From QNYQ01 sp964542985 (lineage in GTDB: Archaea; Thermoproteota; Thermoprotei_A; Sulfolobales; Pyrodictiaceae): a DNA stretch of 30,419 nt. Positions 1 to 7,110 of this stretch are shown piece by piece. The notes below the pieces were generated by a model. The model was not told the origin of the DNA. It did not search any database and saw only the letters and a list, made by a program, of their open reading frames with translations. A program made the translations under genes and the position numbers. How positions within the stretch are numbered: the first letter of the stretch is position 1; the number at the start of each line of letters is the position of its first letter. The stretch spans positions 1-30,419 of the forward strand of contig CAZIWH010000016.1 in NCBI GenBank assembly GCA_964542985.1. The letters run 5' to 3'.

Positions 1-50
1 CCGGCCTCCGGAGCCGGAGGTCCCGGGTTCAAATCCCGGCGGGCCCGCCA
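1..50 (+). tRNA. tRNA-Arg(CCG), 3' part
   Basis: The window opens inside a tRNA. A complete anticodon arm is visible: stem CCGGC (1-5) pairs with GCCGG (13-17) around loop CTCCGGA, with U33 and anticodon CCG reading CGG arginine codons. It is followed by the five-base variable loop AGGTC, a T arm of CCGGG-TTCAAAT-CCCGG, the 3' acceptor strand CGGGCCC, discriminator G and an encoded CCA. The acceptor 5' strand, predicted GGGCCCG, and the D arm lie off the left edge. The 3' end converges on the APS kinase gene. Confidence 0.93.
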
Positions 51-87
51 CATATCAACGGCTACTCCTTCCATATGTCCTTGTGTC

Positions 88-672
88 CTATTGCTCTAAG
101 GCCCTGAGTACTAGCTTTAGCAGCTTCTGCGTATTTTCTTCTATTGTGTTGTTGACCGTGTCTAGGACTAGGTCTGGGTTCTCGGGGGGCTCGTAGGGGT
201 CTGTTATGCCGGTGAAGTGTTTGATCTCTCCGCGGAGGGCTTTGGCGTAGAGGCCCTTCGGGTCCCTCCTAATGCACTCCTCGAGGGGGCACTTGACGTT
301 GATTTCTAGGAAGGGGGCTTCCTCCTCTATTATCTCGCGGACAATCTTCCTGGCCTCGCGATAGGGGCTGACGAAGCTGCATAGCACTATGACGCCGTTC
401 CTGGCGAGGAGCCTGGCTATCCAGGCTACGCGGCGGAGGTGCCGGAGCCTCTCCTCGCGGGTGAACCCCGCGTCGGGGTTTATTGTCTTGCGGACCCAGT
501 CGCCGTCGAGCACCTCTACGCGGTACCCCATGGCGCGGAGTCTCTCTGCGGTCCTGGTTGCTATTGTTGTCTTCCCGCTGCCGGGAAGCCCGGTGAGCCA
601 TACAACAAGGCCGCGTTGAAGACACTTAGTCTGCGCCACTTCAGACACCGCCCACGGAATTTGAGGCCTCAT
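88..672 (-). CDS. cysC: Adenylylsulfate (APS) kinase
   Basis: This 194-residue protein should phosphorylate APS with ATP to give PAPS, in the cytoplasm. The Walker A loop GLPGSGKT is at residues 28-35 and DGD at 56-58. The family motif SPYREAR is at 102-108, and the run KGLYAKALRGEIKHFTG followed by DPYEPP is the APS-kinase signature; length is normal for the stand-alone enzyme. It lies 25 bp downstream of the TauE/SafE-like exporter and is probably co-transcribed with it, divergent from ATP sulfurylase. The ATG at 672 has no good ribosome-binding site. A GTG at codon 9 (648) would still keep the whole fold, so the exact start is uncertain. Confidence 0.95.
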   Translation of the reverse strand: MRPQIPWAVSEVAQTKCLQRGLVVWLTGLPGSGKTTIATRTAERLRAMGYRVEVLDGDWVRKTINPDAGFTREERLRHLRRVAWIARLLARNGVIVLCSFVSPYREARKIVREIIEEEAPFLEINVKCPLEECIRRDPKGLYAKALRGEIKHFTGITDPYEPPENPDLVLDTVNNTIEENTQKLLKLVLRALEQ

Positions 673-697
673 CGTTGTAGGGGTATAAGGCTAGGTG

Positions 698-1456
698 TTA
701 GGCTAGCCGGGCGGCTGAGAGTGCCGCCGCGGCTGCAGCGGCGAGGGCTGTTGTCTTAGCTGCATGTCTCTCCGGTATCCTTGCCAGCAGTGTTGATGCG
801 AGCGGCGTTGCTGCGAGCGCTCCTGCTGTGAGAGCGGCTGCGTGCACTGGGTTGAGGTAGCCGGCGGTGGTGTAGAAGGCTAGCACCGCTAGATATGGGG
901 GCAGCTTCGCTGCAGGAGCCATGGCTAGAGCCTTCTTGGGCTCAACCCCTGCCAGTGTGGCGGCTGCTGCGAGGAGCGCGGTGTAGCCTCCGCCTGTCAC
1001 AGCCTTCTCTGCGCCCGCGGCGGCGGCAAACGCTGCTGCGGCCAGGAGGGGGCGCCTGGCCCTCCTCTGGGGAGCATAGAGCTGGAGCAGCGTGGCGGAT
1101 GCGAGCAGCAAGAGGCCCGCGAGGTACAGTGTCTTCGTCTCCTTGCTGGTGAGCCTCGAGGCCAGCGCTGCCGTGGCTGCGGCTGAGGCCGTGGAGACAG
1201 CGGCTATCACAGCTATGAGCCGGGCCGCGTCGCGGACGTCGCCGGCGGTGATTATCCCGGCTCTGCGGTGGCTCGCCAGCGCCGGCGCAATGGTTAGTGT
1301 CTGCGCTGCAGCCGCGGCTGCCGCTACGCTGCGGGGGTCGTAGCCCAGCAGGGCTGCTAGGAGCAGGCTCGCTGCTAGGCCGAAGCCCATGCCGAGCCCG
1401 TAGTCCGCTATGCTTGCTGCCGCCCCCGCTAGGAGCCACTCCAGCAGCGCTGCCAA
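698..1456 (-). CDS. TauE/SafE-family membrane permease (probable sulfite or organosulfur anion exporter)
   Basis: A very alanine-rich 252-residue integral membrane protein with about seven or eight hydrophobic helices. The first half carries the family's GMGFG element after helix 1 and a re-entrant-type segment ending ASHRRAG. The second half repeats the pattern with the glycine-rich stretch AVTGGGYTALLAA. This two-halved arrangement is typical of TauE/SafE (DUF81) exporters. The start is TTG at 1456. It is the first gene of a leftward pair with APS kinase, driven from the AT-rich divergent region at 1470-1529. The sulfate-activation neighbours make a sulfur oxyanion a sensible substrate, but the substrate is an inference. 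Confidence 0.82.
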   Translation of the reverse strand: MAALLEWLLAGAAASIADYGLGMGFGLAASLLLAALLGYDPRSVAAAAAAAQTLTIAPALASHRRAGIITAGDVRDAARLIAVIAAVSTASAAATAALASRLTSKETKTLYLAGLLLLASATLLQLYAPQRRARRPLLAAAAFAAAAGAEKAVTGGGYTALLAAAATLAGVEPKKALAMAPAAKLPPYLAVLAFYTTAGYLNPVHAAALTAGALAATPLASTLLARIPERHAAKTTALAAAAAAALSAARLA

Positions 1457-1469
1457 GCCAGGGCCACCG

Positions 1470-1491
1470 CATTAATGACTTCTAATTAATG
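1470..1491. promoter_or_regulatory. Palindrome CATTAAT-N8-ATTAATG, copy 1 (candidate operator)
   Basis: A 22-bp element with perfect 7-bp inverted arms (CATTAAT and ATTAATG) around spacer GACTTCTA. An identical-arm copy lies 38 bp away. It sits 13 bp upstream of the TTG of the leftward exporter gene and probably overlaps that gene's TATA region. A dimeric or tetrameric regulator such as the adjacent ribbon-helix-helix protein is the natural candidate to bind it. The alternative is that both copies are AT-rich core promoter elements that are symmetrical by chance. Confidence 0.6.
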
Positions 1492-1507
1492 CCGCTCCAG
1501 GAGCAGC

Positions 1508-1529
1508 CATTAATAAGATTTAATTAATG
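1508..1529. promoter_or_regulatory. Palindrome CATTAAT-N8-ATTAATG, copy 2 (candidate operator and TATA region)
   Basis: The second copy has the same 7-bp arms and the same 8-bp spacing, with spacer AAGATTTA. It faces the rightward genes. The TTTAATTAA core is a plausible TATA box, placing transcription initiation near 1547. That would exclude the GTG at 1540 and favour the GTG at 1573 as the start of the first rightward gene. The two copies are 38 bp apart centre to centre, one next to each divergent gene. Confidence 0.6.
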
Positions 1530-1572
1530 AGGGGGCCCGGTGCTCGCGCCTTTTCTCAGGGGTGTCTGCGGA

Positions 1573-1815
1573 GTGGCGGGTGAGCAGACTGGTAGGAGGA
1601 GCAAGTATACTACGGTATCTATACCTGTCACGCTCTACGATAGAATAAGAAGGCTGATAGAGGGCACGGGGTTCACCAGCGTCTCGCAGTTCGTAACCTA
1701 TGTGCTCAGGGAGGTTGTGGCCGAAATGGAGGAGGAGAAGCTCCGGAGCGACACAGTGAGCGAGGAGGAGAAGAAAGCTATAATCGAGAGGCTCAAGAGG
1801 CTCGGCTACATATAA
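1573..1815 (+). CDS. Ribbon-helix-helix (CopG/MetJ/Arc-like) DNA-binding protein, first copy
   Basis: An 80-residue protein from GTG 1573; the open frame extends back to GTG 1540. The N-terminal region (YTTVSIP, then LYDRIRRLI, then SVSQFVTYVLREVV) has the strand-helix-helix layout of RHH regulators. A charged linker leads to the C-terminal tail ERLKRLGYI. I prefer 1573 because GGGGTG lies 8-9 bases upstream and the likely TATA element at about 1518-1526 would put the transcript start after 1540. It is the first gene of the rightward sulfate-activation operon, 22 bp before ATP sulfurylase. It resembles the small protein at 5455-5667 in fold and tail. Autoregulation through the palindromes at 1470-1529 is an inference. 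Confidence 0.75.
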   Translation: MAGEQTGRRSKYTTVSIPVTLYDRIRRLIEGTGFTSVSQFVTYVLREVVAEMEEEKLRSDTVSEEEKKAIIERLKRLGYI

Positions 1816-1837
1816 GCCCCCGAGGGGTGGCTCGGTG

Positions 1838-3010
1838 ATGGTGGCTAGGCCCCATGGAGGTAGGCTTGTGGACCGCACCGTGTCGCCGCGCAGGGCCGAG
1901 AGGCTGATGGATGAGGCGAGGGAGCTCCCCCGGATAGAGCTGCGCCCGGGCCTCGCCGCCGACGCCGCTAACATAGCTCACGGCGTTTACAGTCCGTTGG
2001 AGGGCTTCATGGTTCAAGAGGATTATGTGAGTGTGCTCGATGACATGAGACTTAGCAATGATCTTCCCTGGACGATACCGATAGTGCTGGACGTGGATCC
2101 CGCGGAGATAGCTGGAGTGAGGCCGGGGGACGATATAGCGCTCTACTACCATGGTGAACCCCTAGCGTTGATGCGGGTTGAGGAGATCTATGGCTGGGAT
2201 AAGAGGGAGTATGCCCGCAAGGTGTTCAAGACCGATGACCCTGCTCATCCAGGCGTGGCTAAGACTATGAGGAGGAAGGAGCTGCTCGTAGGAGGGCCCA
2301 TAGATCTGCTCCGGGACCCACCGGAACCCTTTGAGAATGTCCGCCTCTGGCCCAAGGAGACCCGTGTGCTCTTCGAGGCCCGTGGCTGGAAGACAATTGC
2401 GGCGTTCCAGACTAGGAACGTGCCTCACATGGGCCATGAGTATGTCCAGAAGGCTGCTCTCACATTCACCGACGGGCTCTTCATAAACCCTCTAGTGGGG
2501 TGGAAGAAGCCTGGGGACTACAAGGACGAGGTTATAGTGGAGGCATACAAGGTACTCATAGAGAACTATTATCCGAGAATGAGTGTCGTGTTCAGCGTGT
2601 TGAGGATGGAGATGAGGTACGCAGGGCCGAGGGAGGCGATACACCATGCAATAGTGAGAAAGAACTTCGGTGCAACCCACTTCATAGTGGGCCGTGACCA
2701 TGCTGGAGTGGGTAGCTACTACGGCCCCTACGAGGCCTGGGACTTGTTCCGCGAGTTCCCTGATCTTGGCGTGACCCCGATGTTCGTCCGCGAGGCCTTC
2801 TACTGCAAGAAGTGCGGCCAGATGGTCAATGAGAAGATATGCCCGCATTCAGAGGAGTTCCGCATCAAGATAAGCGGCACTAAGCTAAGGAAGATGATAA
2901 TGAGGGGTGAGAGGCCGCCGCCCTACATGATGCGCCCGGAGGTGGCAGACGTGATACTCCGGCATCCTAGCCCGTTCATAACAGAGGATGAGGCCCGTGA
3001 GGAGCCCTAG
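1838..3010 (+). CDS. sat: Sulfate adenylyltransferase (ATP sulfurylase)
   Basis: About 390 residues, the stand-alone archaeal/bacterial form. It catalyses ATP + sulfate to APS + pyrophosphate. The nucleotide-binding motif QTRNVPHMGHE is complete, as are PLVGWKKPGD, the GRDHAGVG loop and ISGTKLR near the C terminus. A Cys cluster (CKKC, then C-P-H) before that motif is the zinc site seen in archaeal ATP sulfurylases. GTG 1835, ATG 1838 and GTG 1841 are all in frame. GAGGGGTGG at 1822-1830 suits ATG 1838. With the APS kinase on the other strand it forms the PAPS-making pathway. Its 3' end overlaps the DHH gene by 23 bp, so the two are probably translationally coupled. Confidence 0.97.
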   Translation: MVARPHGGRLVDRTVSPRRAERLMDEARELPRIELRPGLAADAANIAHGVYSPLEGFMVQEDYVSVLDDMRLSNDLPWTIPIVLDVDPAEIAGVRPGDDIALYYHGEPLALMRVEEIYGWDKREYARKVFKTDDPAHPGVAKTMRRKELLVGGPIDLLRDPPEPFENVRLWPKETRVLFEARGWKTIAAFQTRNVPHMGHEYVQKAALTFTDGLFINPLVGWKKPGDYKDEVIVEAYKVLIENYYPRMSVVFSVLRMEMRYAGPREAIHHAIVRKNFGATHFIVGRDHAGVGSYYGPYEAWDLFREFPDLGVTPMFVREAFYCKKCGQMVNEKICPHSEEFRIKISGTKLRKMIMRGERPPPYMMRPEVADVILRHPSPFITEDEAREEP

Positions 3011-4025
3011 CCCCTGCCCTGGCCTAAGGCTCCCAGAGGAGCCCTTCATAGTCCACCACTGGGACGCCGACGGCATAGCCTCGGCAGCGCTCGTAGCCCG
3101 GCACAAAGGGGCCAGCGGCACAGCGGTGCCCGAGATAGGGGTCTACAGCGGCGACGCCATCCCCAGTCCGCCGCGGGGAGGAACCCTACTGGTATTGGAC
3201 TATGGTATACCGGGGCCAGAGTACGTCAGGCTCGCGGCTAGGCTAGAGGCACCGCTAACCGTAGTAGACCACCACAGGGTTGAGTCGCCCCCGCCTATGC
3301 CGGGGCTGCAGTACTGCAATCCCGTCGCCGAGGGCCGCGGTGGCGAGGAGAAGTACCCCGCAGCGAGCCTCCTGGTCTACCAGCTCCTCGGCGCCCCCCG
3401 CAGAGCCGGGGACATGTTGCTGGCGGCCCTGGGAGTAGTAGGCGACCTGGCTCCATTCATAGACGCTGGCCGCAGCCACCCTGGACTGATGCTTGCCGCG
3501 GGCCTAGCAGAGAAGGCGGGCACGGGGCTCGTGGAGCTGCGGAGGCTTGCAGCCAGGATAGATTCATGCTACAGGTTGCTAGACACATCGTGCATCAAGT
3601 ATGCGGTAGAGCAGGCCGCGAGGGACCCCTACGCGCTCCTCGCCGACAGGAGGCTGGCCGAGGCGGAACAGAGAGCCTCCAGGCTCCTCGAGGAGGCGCT
3701 TCAGAAGCTCAAGCCGCTCCGGGAGGAGAGGGATCTACGGGTCTACTACCTCGAGATGGACGCCTACGTGACCAGCGCCTTGGGGAGGAGGCTAGCCGCA
3801 GACAATCCTTCCGGCGTGGCGGTGCTCGTCCACCATATCCCGCAGCGCCGGGGAGGCTACATCTACGCCAGAAGCATCTCAAGGCAGCTCGGCGGCGTGA
3901 TCCCGGAGCTGAGGAGCCTCGGGGTCAAGGCAGGGGGCAAGAGCCATGTGGTTGTCATAGAGTACCGTGGTGAGCCCTGGGGGGCGTTGGAGAAGCTGCT
4001 GGGGCTTCTGGAGCGGCAGCGGTAA
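2988..4025 (+). CDS. DHH-family phosphoesterase (possible PAP phosphatase / nanoRNase-like)
   Basis: A 345-residue DHH/DHHA1 phosphoesterase. Motif I is HHWDADG (23-29), motif II has D71 in VLDYG, motif III is DHH (94-96) and motif IV has D153 in VVGDLAPF, so the Mn-binding set is intact. A C-terminal DHHA1-type substrate domain ends in a GGKSH element near residue 313. It lacks the extra domains of RecJ. The family includes NrnA-type enzymes that hydrolyse both nano-RNA and 3'-phosphoadenosine-5'-phosphate (PAP). Because it is overlapped with ATP sulfurylase, recycling of PAP left from PAPS use is an attractive role, though this is an inference. A general oligonucleotide exonuclease is the alternative. 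GTG 2997 is a second possible start. Confidence 0.88.
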   Translation: MRPVRSPSPCPGLRLPEEPFIVHHWDADGIASAALVARHKGASGTAVPEIGVYSGDAIPSPPRGGTLLVLDYGIPGPEYVRLAARLEAPLTVVDHHRVESPPPMPGLQYCNPVAEGRGGEEKYPAASLLVYQLLGAPRRAGDMLLAALGVVGDLAPFIDAGRSHPGLMLAAGLAEKAGTGLVELRRLAARIDSCYRLLDTSCIKYAVEQAARDPYALLADRRLAEAEQRASRLLEEALQKLKPLREERDLRVYYLEMDAYVTSALGRRLAADNPSGVAVLVHHIPQRRGGYIYARSISRQLGGVIPELRSLGVKAGGKSHVVVIEYRGEPWGALEKLLGLLERQR

Positions 4026-4058
4026 GACCTAGCAGCCGGCTGTGAGAGGCCGGAGGGT

Positions 4059-5417
4059 ATGGAGTTGGCTCGTCGCGTCTTCTTCCTTGGCCTAGACTCG
4101 ATGCCCCCAAAGGTCCTCTACGAGGGTATGGGGGAAGGCTTCGACTACCTCCGTGGCATCGTTGAGGAGTCTCAGAGGTTCCTCATGAGGACTTGTCATC
4201 CTCCGATAACAGTGCCGGCCTGGATGGTGATGTTCACCGGCAAGACTCCCGGCGAGCTAGGTATCTACGGTTTCCGGCACAGGAGGCCTGGCGAGTTCGG
4301 CTACTATATCGTGAACAGCCGGTTCATCCGGGCGGAGACGCTATGGGACAAAGCTGGCAGGGATGGATTGCGTGTCGGTGTCTACGGTGTGCCGCCAACC
4401 TATCCGCCCAAGCCCGTCCACGGCTTCATGGTCACAGACTTCACCACACCTGGCCCCGAGAAGCCCTACACCTTCCCGCCCTGGCTTCGCCGCGAGCTGG
4501 AGCAGGCCACGGAACCAACCATATTCGACATATTGTACCGGAGCAGCGACAAGGACAAGGTGGCCAGGGAGCTGTTCCGCATGCTTAGCAACCACCAGAG
4601 GCAGGTAGAGTACCTCGCGACAAGGAAGCAGTGGGATCTCTTCCTATATGTAGAGATAGCAGTGGACCGCGCCCACCATGCCTTCTGGAAGTACTTCGAT
4701 CATGGTCATCCCCGTTACGAGCAGCACCCTCGCTACAGCAGCGTGATACCAGAGCTCTACAGGAGGATAGACGAGTGGTTCGAGAAGCTCCACAGGAGGC
4801 TCCCACGCGACACAGTGATAGTGATAGCAAGCGACCACGGCATAAAGCCAATGAAAGGAGCCTTCGTAATGAATCAGTGGCTCGCAGAGCAGGGGTACCT
4901 CAAGCTGAAGCCCGGCGTTGAGGCGAAGCCTGGCACCGACCTACGCGAAGACATGATAGACTGGGACAGCACGGTGGCCTGGGCCTGGGGAGGCTACTAC
5001 AGCAGGGTTTTCATAAACCTCAAGGGCCGCGAGAAGAGAGGCATAGTGGAGCCTAAGTACTACGAGGAGACTGTGAACCAGCTCCGCAGGGACATAGAGC
5101 GGATACGCGGTCCAAGCGGCGAGGGATGGGTAAACAAGGCATATCGTCCACAAGAGCTGTACCCCGAGGTAAAAGGTGACCCTCCGGACCTCATGGTGTA
5201 CCTCGACGACTTGAACTGGAGGCCCGCCGGCACCATAGGGTGGCCGACCCTCTACCTCTCAGAGAACGACCGCGGCCCTGATGACGCTGTCCACGACTGG
5301 ATAGGGGTCTATGCGGTCTACGACCCCGAGGGCACGCTCTCGAAGAGCGACGTCGGAGTCATGGATATACATCGGATAAGGCGGCACCTTGAGGAGATAA
5401 TATTCTCCAGGAGGTAG
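4059..5417 (+). CDS. Alkaline-phosphatase-superfamily phosphodiesterase/nucleotide pyrophosphatase-like hydrolase
   Basis: A 452-residue cytoplasmic-looking protein with no signal peptide. Alkaline-phosphatase-superfamily metal ligands are visible: D13 in FLGLDSMP, nucleophile candidate T51 in ITVPAW, D203 and H207 in VDRAHHAFW, D259 and H260 in SDHGIKP, and a late His in DDAVHDW. The FTGKTPGELG segment after the nucleophile matches the type I phosphodiesterase/nucleotide pyrophosphatase branch. The start ATG 4059 follows GGAGGGT. It lies 33 bp after the DHH gene in the sulfate-activation operon. It may hydrolyse a nucleotide such as APS or PAPS, a sulfate ester or a phosphodiester; the sequence cannot decide. 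Confidence 0.85.
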   Translation: MELARRVFFLGLDSMPPKVLYEGMGEGFDYLRGIVEESQRFLMRTCHPPITVPAWMVMFTGKTPGELGIYGFRHRRPGEFGYYIVNSRFIRAETLWDKAGRDGLRVGVYGVPPTYPPKPVHGFMVTDFTTPGPEKPYTFPPWLRRELEQATEPTIFDILYRSSDKDKVARELFRMLSNHQRQVEYLATRKQWDLFLYVEIAVDRAHHAFWKYFDHGHPRYEQHPRYSSVIPELYRRIDEWFEKLHRRLPRDTVIVIASDHGIKPMKGAFVMNQWLAEQGYLKLKPGVEAKPGTDLREDMIDWDSTVAWAWGGYYSRVFINLKGREKRGIVEPKYYEETVNQLRRDIERIRGPSGEGWVNKAYRPQELYPEVKGDPPDLMVYLDDLNWRPAGTIGWPTLYLSENDRGPDDAVHDWIGVYAVYDPEGTLSKSDVGVMDIHRIRRHLEEIIFSRR

Positions 5418-5454
5418 GCCCCTGCAGCCTGGAGCAGATGCGGGGTGGCATAGT

Positions 5455-5667
5455 GTGGCGGAAAAGGTTTGCGTTGAGATAAGCAAGGAGCTGTACGAGA
5501 AGGCCAAGAAGTTCGTTGAGGAGCAGGGCGGCTTCGGGAGCGTAGAGGAGCTAGTGGAGTTTCTACTCGAGGAGGCTCTTGCAGCTGAGGGTGGTGAGGA
5601 GCATAGCATGAGCAAGGAGGACGAGGAGAAGGTTAAGGAGAGGCTCCGCGCCCTAGGCTACATCTAG
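5455..5667 (+). CDS. Ribbon-helix-helix-like small protein, second copy
   Basis: A 70-residue acidic protein starting at GTG 5455 with GGGGTGG at 5442-5448. The N terminus (KVCVEISKELYEKAKKFV, then SVEELVEFLLEEAL) follows the strand-helix-helix pattern of RHH proteins. It is less basic than the first copy, so DNA binding is less certain. The C terminus, KERLRALGYI, matches the tail of the protein at 1573-1815. It closes the sulfate-activation operon 37 bp after the phosphodiesterase. Its last 35 bp overlap the end of the convergent methyltransferase gene. It might be a second regulator or a partner that forms mixed oligomers with the first copy. Confidence 0.7.
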   Translation: MAEKVCVEISKELYEKAKKFVEEQGGFGSVEELVEFLLEEALAAEGGEEHSMSKEDEEKVKERLRALGYI

Positions 5668-6331
5668 TCTCCCTGGGTTCATCTTTTTCAGCAACGACGC
5701 ATGTGAAGCCATAGTTTTCGGCTTCATCGGGGCTGAGCCCTAGCTGCGGCTCCTCGAAACTGCCCTGCTCCCAGGGTGGATAGGACAGCGTAGCCCCGAC
5801 ACCGAGGACTCTAAACCCCGCATCCGCTATCAAACGCTCAACTTCGCTGACCGTGTAGAAGCGCGCCACGCTGTAGAATACATGGCCTTTGTCTCCAAGA
5901 TCAGTATAGAACATGCCCCAAGAGCTTCTTCGAGGTACAATGCACGTTACTAGTCTTCCTCCGAATCGCAGAATACGGTACGCTTCACTAATCGCCGTGA
6001 CAGGGTCTTCGAGGAAACATAGTGTAACAATGATAAGTGCGGTGCCTGTTGAGCATGTCCTCAGAGGCAATGCCTCCGCTACGGCTTCAACTACGTCTAG
6101 CCCCCGTAGCTTAGCCAGTATCGCCATTTGATGTGCAGGCTCTACTACGAGCGCGGAGACCCTGGCAGCGAAGAAACCGGTACCTCCTCCGATCTCCACT
6201 CTTGGCGGCGGACCTACGAGAGCCTCAACCAATCTAGCCTCGTTTTCTGCTTCTAGCTTGTGGCGATGGTACCACTCCTCGTAACGGCCAGCATATTCAT
6301 TGAAAAGCATATAGCTCGGCGAGTTGGCCAA
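5633..6331 (-). CDS. Class I SAM-dependent methyltransferase
   Basis: A 232-residue Methyltransf_11-type protein. SAM motif I is VEIGGGTGFFAARV, followed by an acidic-strand equivalent (VVEPAHQM), a motif near ALPL, and RILRFGGRLV, typical of the post-II/motif III loop region. It is last in the leftward glycan cluster and overlaps the end of the polysaccharide deacetylase gene by 35 bp. The start is TTG 6331, with GGAGG about ten bases upstream; ATG 6310 is an alternative. The C-terminal residues are encoded in DNA that also encodes the end of the convergent RHH-like gene. The substrate is unknown; a sugar or lipid-linked glycan is suggested only by context. Confidence 0.85.
   Translation of the reverse strand: MANSPSYMLFNEYAGRYEEWYHRHKLEAENEARLVEALVGPPPRVEIGGGTGFFAARVSALVVEPAHQMAILAKLRGLDVVEAVAEALPLRTCSTGTALIIVTLCFLEDPVTAISEAYRILRFGGRLVTCIVPRRSSWGMFYTDLGDKGHVFYSVARFYTVSEVERLIADAGFRVLGVGATLSYPPWEQGSFEEPQLGLSPDEAENYGFTCVVAEKDEPRETRCSLGRGASP
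5684..5688 (+). terminator. T-tract, possible archaeal terminator of the sulfate operon
   Basis: A run of five T (ATCTTTTTCA) lies 16 bp after the stop of the last rightward gene, inside the 3' coding part of the convergent methyltransferase gene. Archaeal RNA polymerase terminates at short T-tracts without a hairpin. It is plausible by position but weak by length. Confidence 0.35.
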
Positions 6332-7031
6332 GGGTGACCAGCCTCCAGTTGCTCCGCTGCAGCCAGTCTATAATCATCGAGAGGAGTGATAGTGCTCTCT
6401 CGCCTGTGTTAAACTTGCAGTCCCAGCGCACCGGCGCCCTAGACATGTCCACATACTCCCAGGGATGGCTAAAGTATACTCGAGGCGCTGAAAGCCTTGA
6501 ATGGATGAGACGCTGTAGCCTCCACGGGAGCCTTAGAACAGAGCTGGTGACCGAGACCGGGACTACGGTGACGCCTTTCTCAACCCACGGCCTGGGTCCT
6601 GGGAATGGCGGCTTATACCGGGCGATGGAGGAGTCTATGCGGAAGCCTAATCTCCTCAGCAGGGGTAGCATCCACTCCGGTCTCTGAAGGTTGGGTGCAC
6701 GGAAGGCTACAACCTCGTCGCTAAAACTACGTAGAATCGTAAGTGCCTTCTTGAGTCTCCACTCTGCTTCTCCAGGGCTCATGTGATCGAACCTTTCATG
6801 CCGATAGCCGTGGCATCCAAGCTCATGGCCCTCATCGACAACTCTGCGTGCAAGCCCTGGATACTTCTCAGCCATCTCGCCGGTAAAGAAGAAGGTGGCC
6901 TTGACGCGCTTCTCTGCTAAGAGGTCGAGGAGCCGTGGCAGCCCCTCCTCCATGCCGCGCGTGGTAGAGAGATATGGTGGGCAATCCTGCTCCACGTCGA
7001 ATGATATCACTGCGAGCCGCTCCGCAGTCAA
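6297..7031 (-). CDS. Polysaccharide deacetylase (NodB-fold, carbohydrate esterase 4-like)
   Basis: A 244-residue protein with NodB-homology motifs in order: catalytic and metal Asp in SFDVEQDCP near residue 10, the metal-binding HxxxH in HGYRHERFD, the FRAPN motif with its Arg and Pro, and a later SHPWE segment. There is no signal peptide, so it probably acts at the cytoplasmic face on a lipid-linked or nucleotide sugar rather than outside. Start TTG 7031 follows a GAGGG about ten bases upstream. It lies 79 bp after the GT4 gene and overlaps the methyltransferase. A de-N-acetylase for a surface-glycan precursor is the simplest reading. Confidence 0.9.
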   Translation of the reverse strand: MTAERLAVISFDVEQDCPPYLSTTRGMEEGLPRLLDLLAEKRVKATFFFTGEMAEKYPGLARRVVDEGHELGCHGYRHERFDHMSPGEAEWRLKKALTILRSFSDEVVAFRAPNLQRPEWMLPLLRRLGFRIDSSIARYKPPFPGPRPWVEKGVTVVPVSVTSSVLRLPWRLQRLIHSRLSAPRVYFSHPWEYVDMSRAPVRWDCKFNTGERALSLLSMIIDWLQRSNWRLVTLGQLAELYAFQ

Positions 7032-7110
7032 AGGAGGTATCCCTCTTCCTCTTCTAGCTCTGCTCCGGAGGGGAGCACCTCTGGAGGCACGGCAGAGACC
7101 CCTAGGGTTT

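Noticed and set aside
942..1472. Long alternative-frame open frames over the exporter gene, both strands
   Set aside because: They are products of the alanine-rich GC-rich codons; only the 698-1456 frame gives a membrane protein with family motifs.
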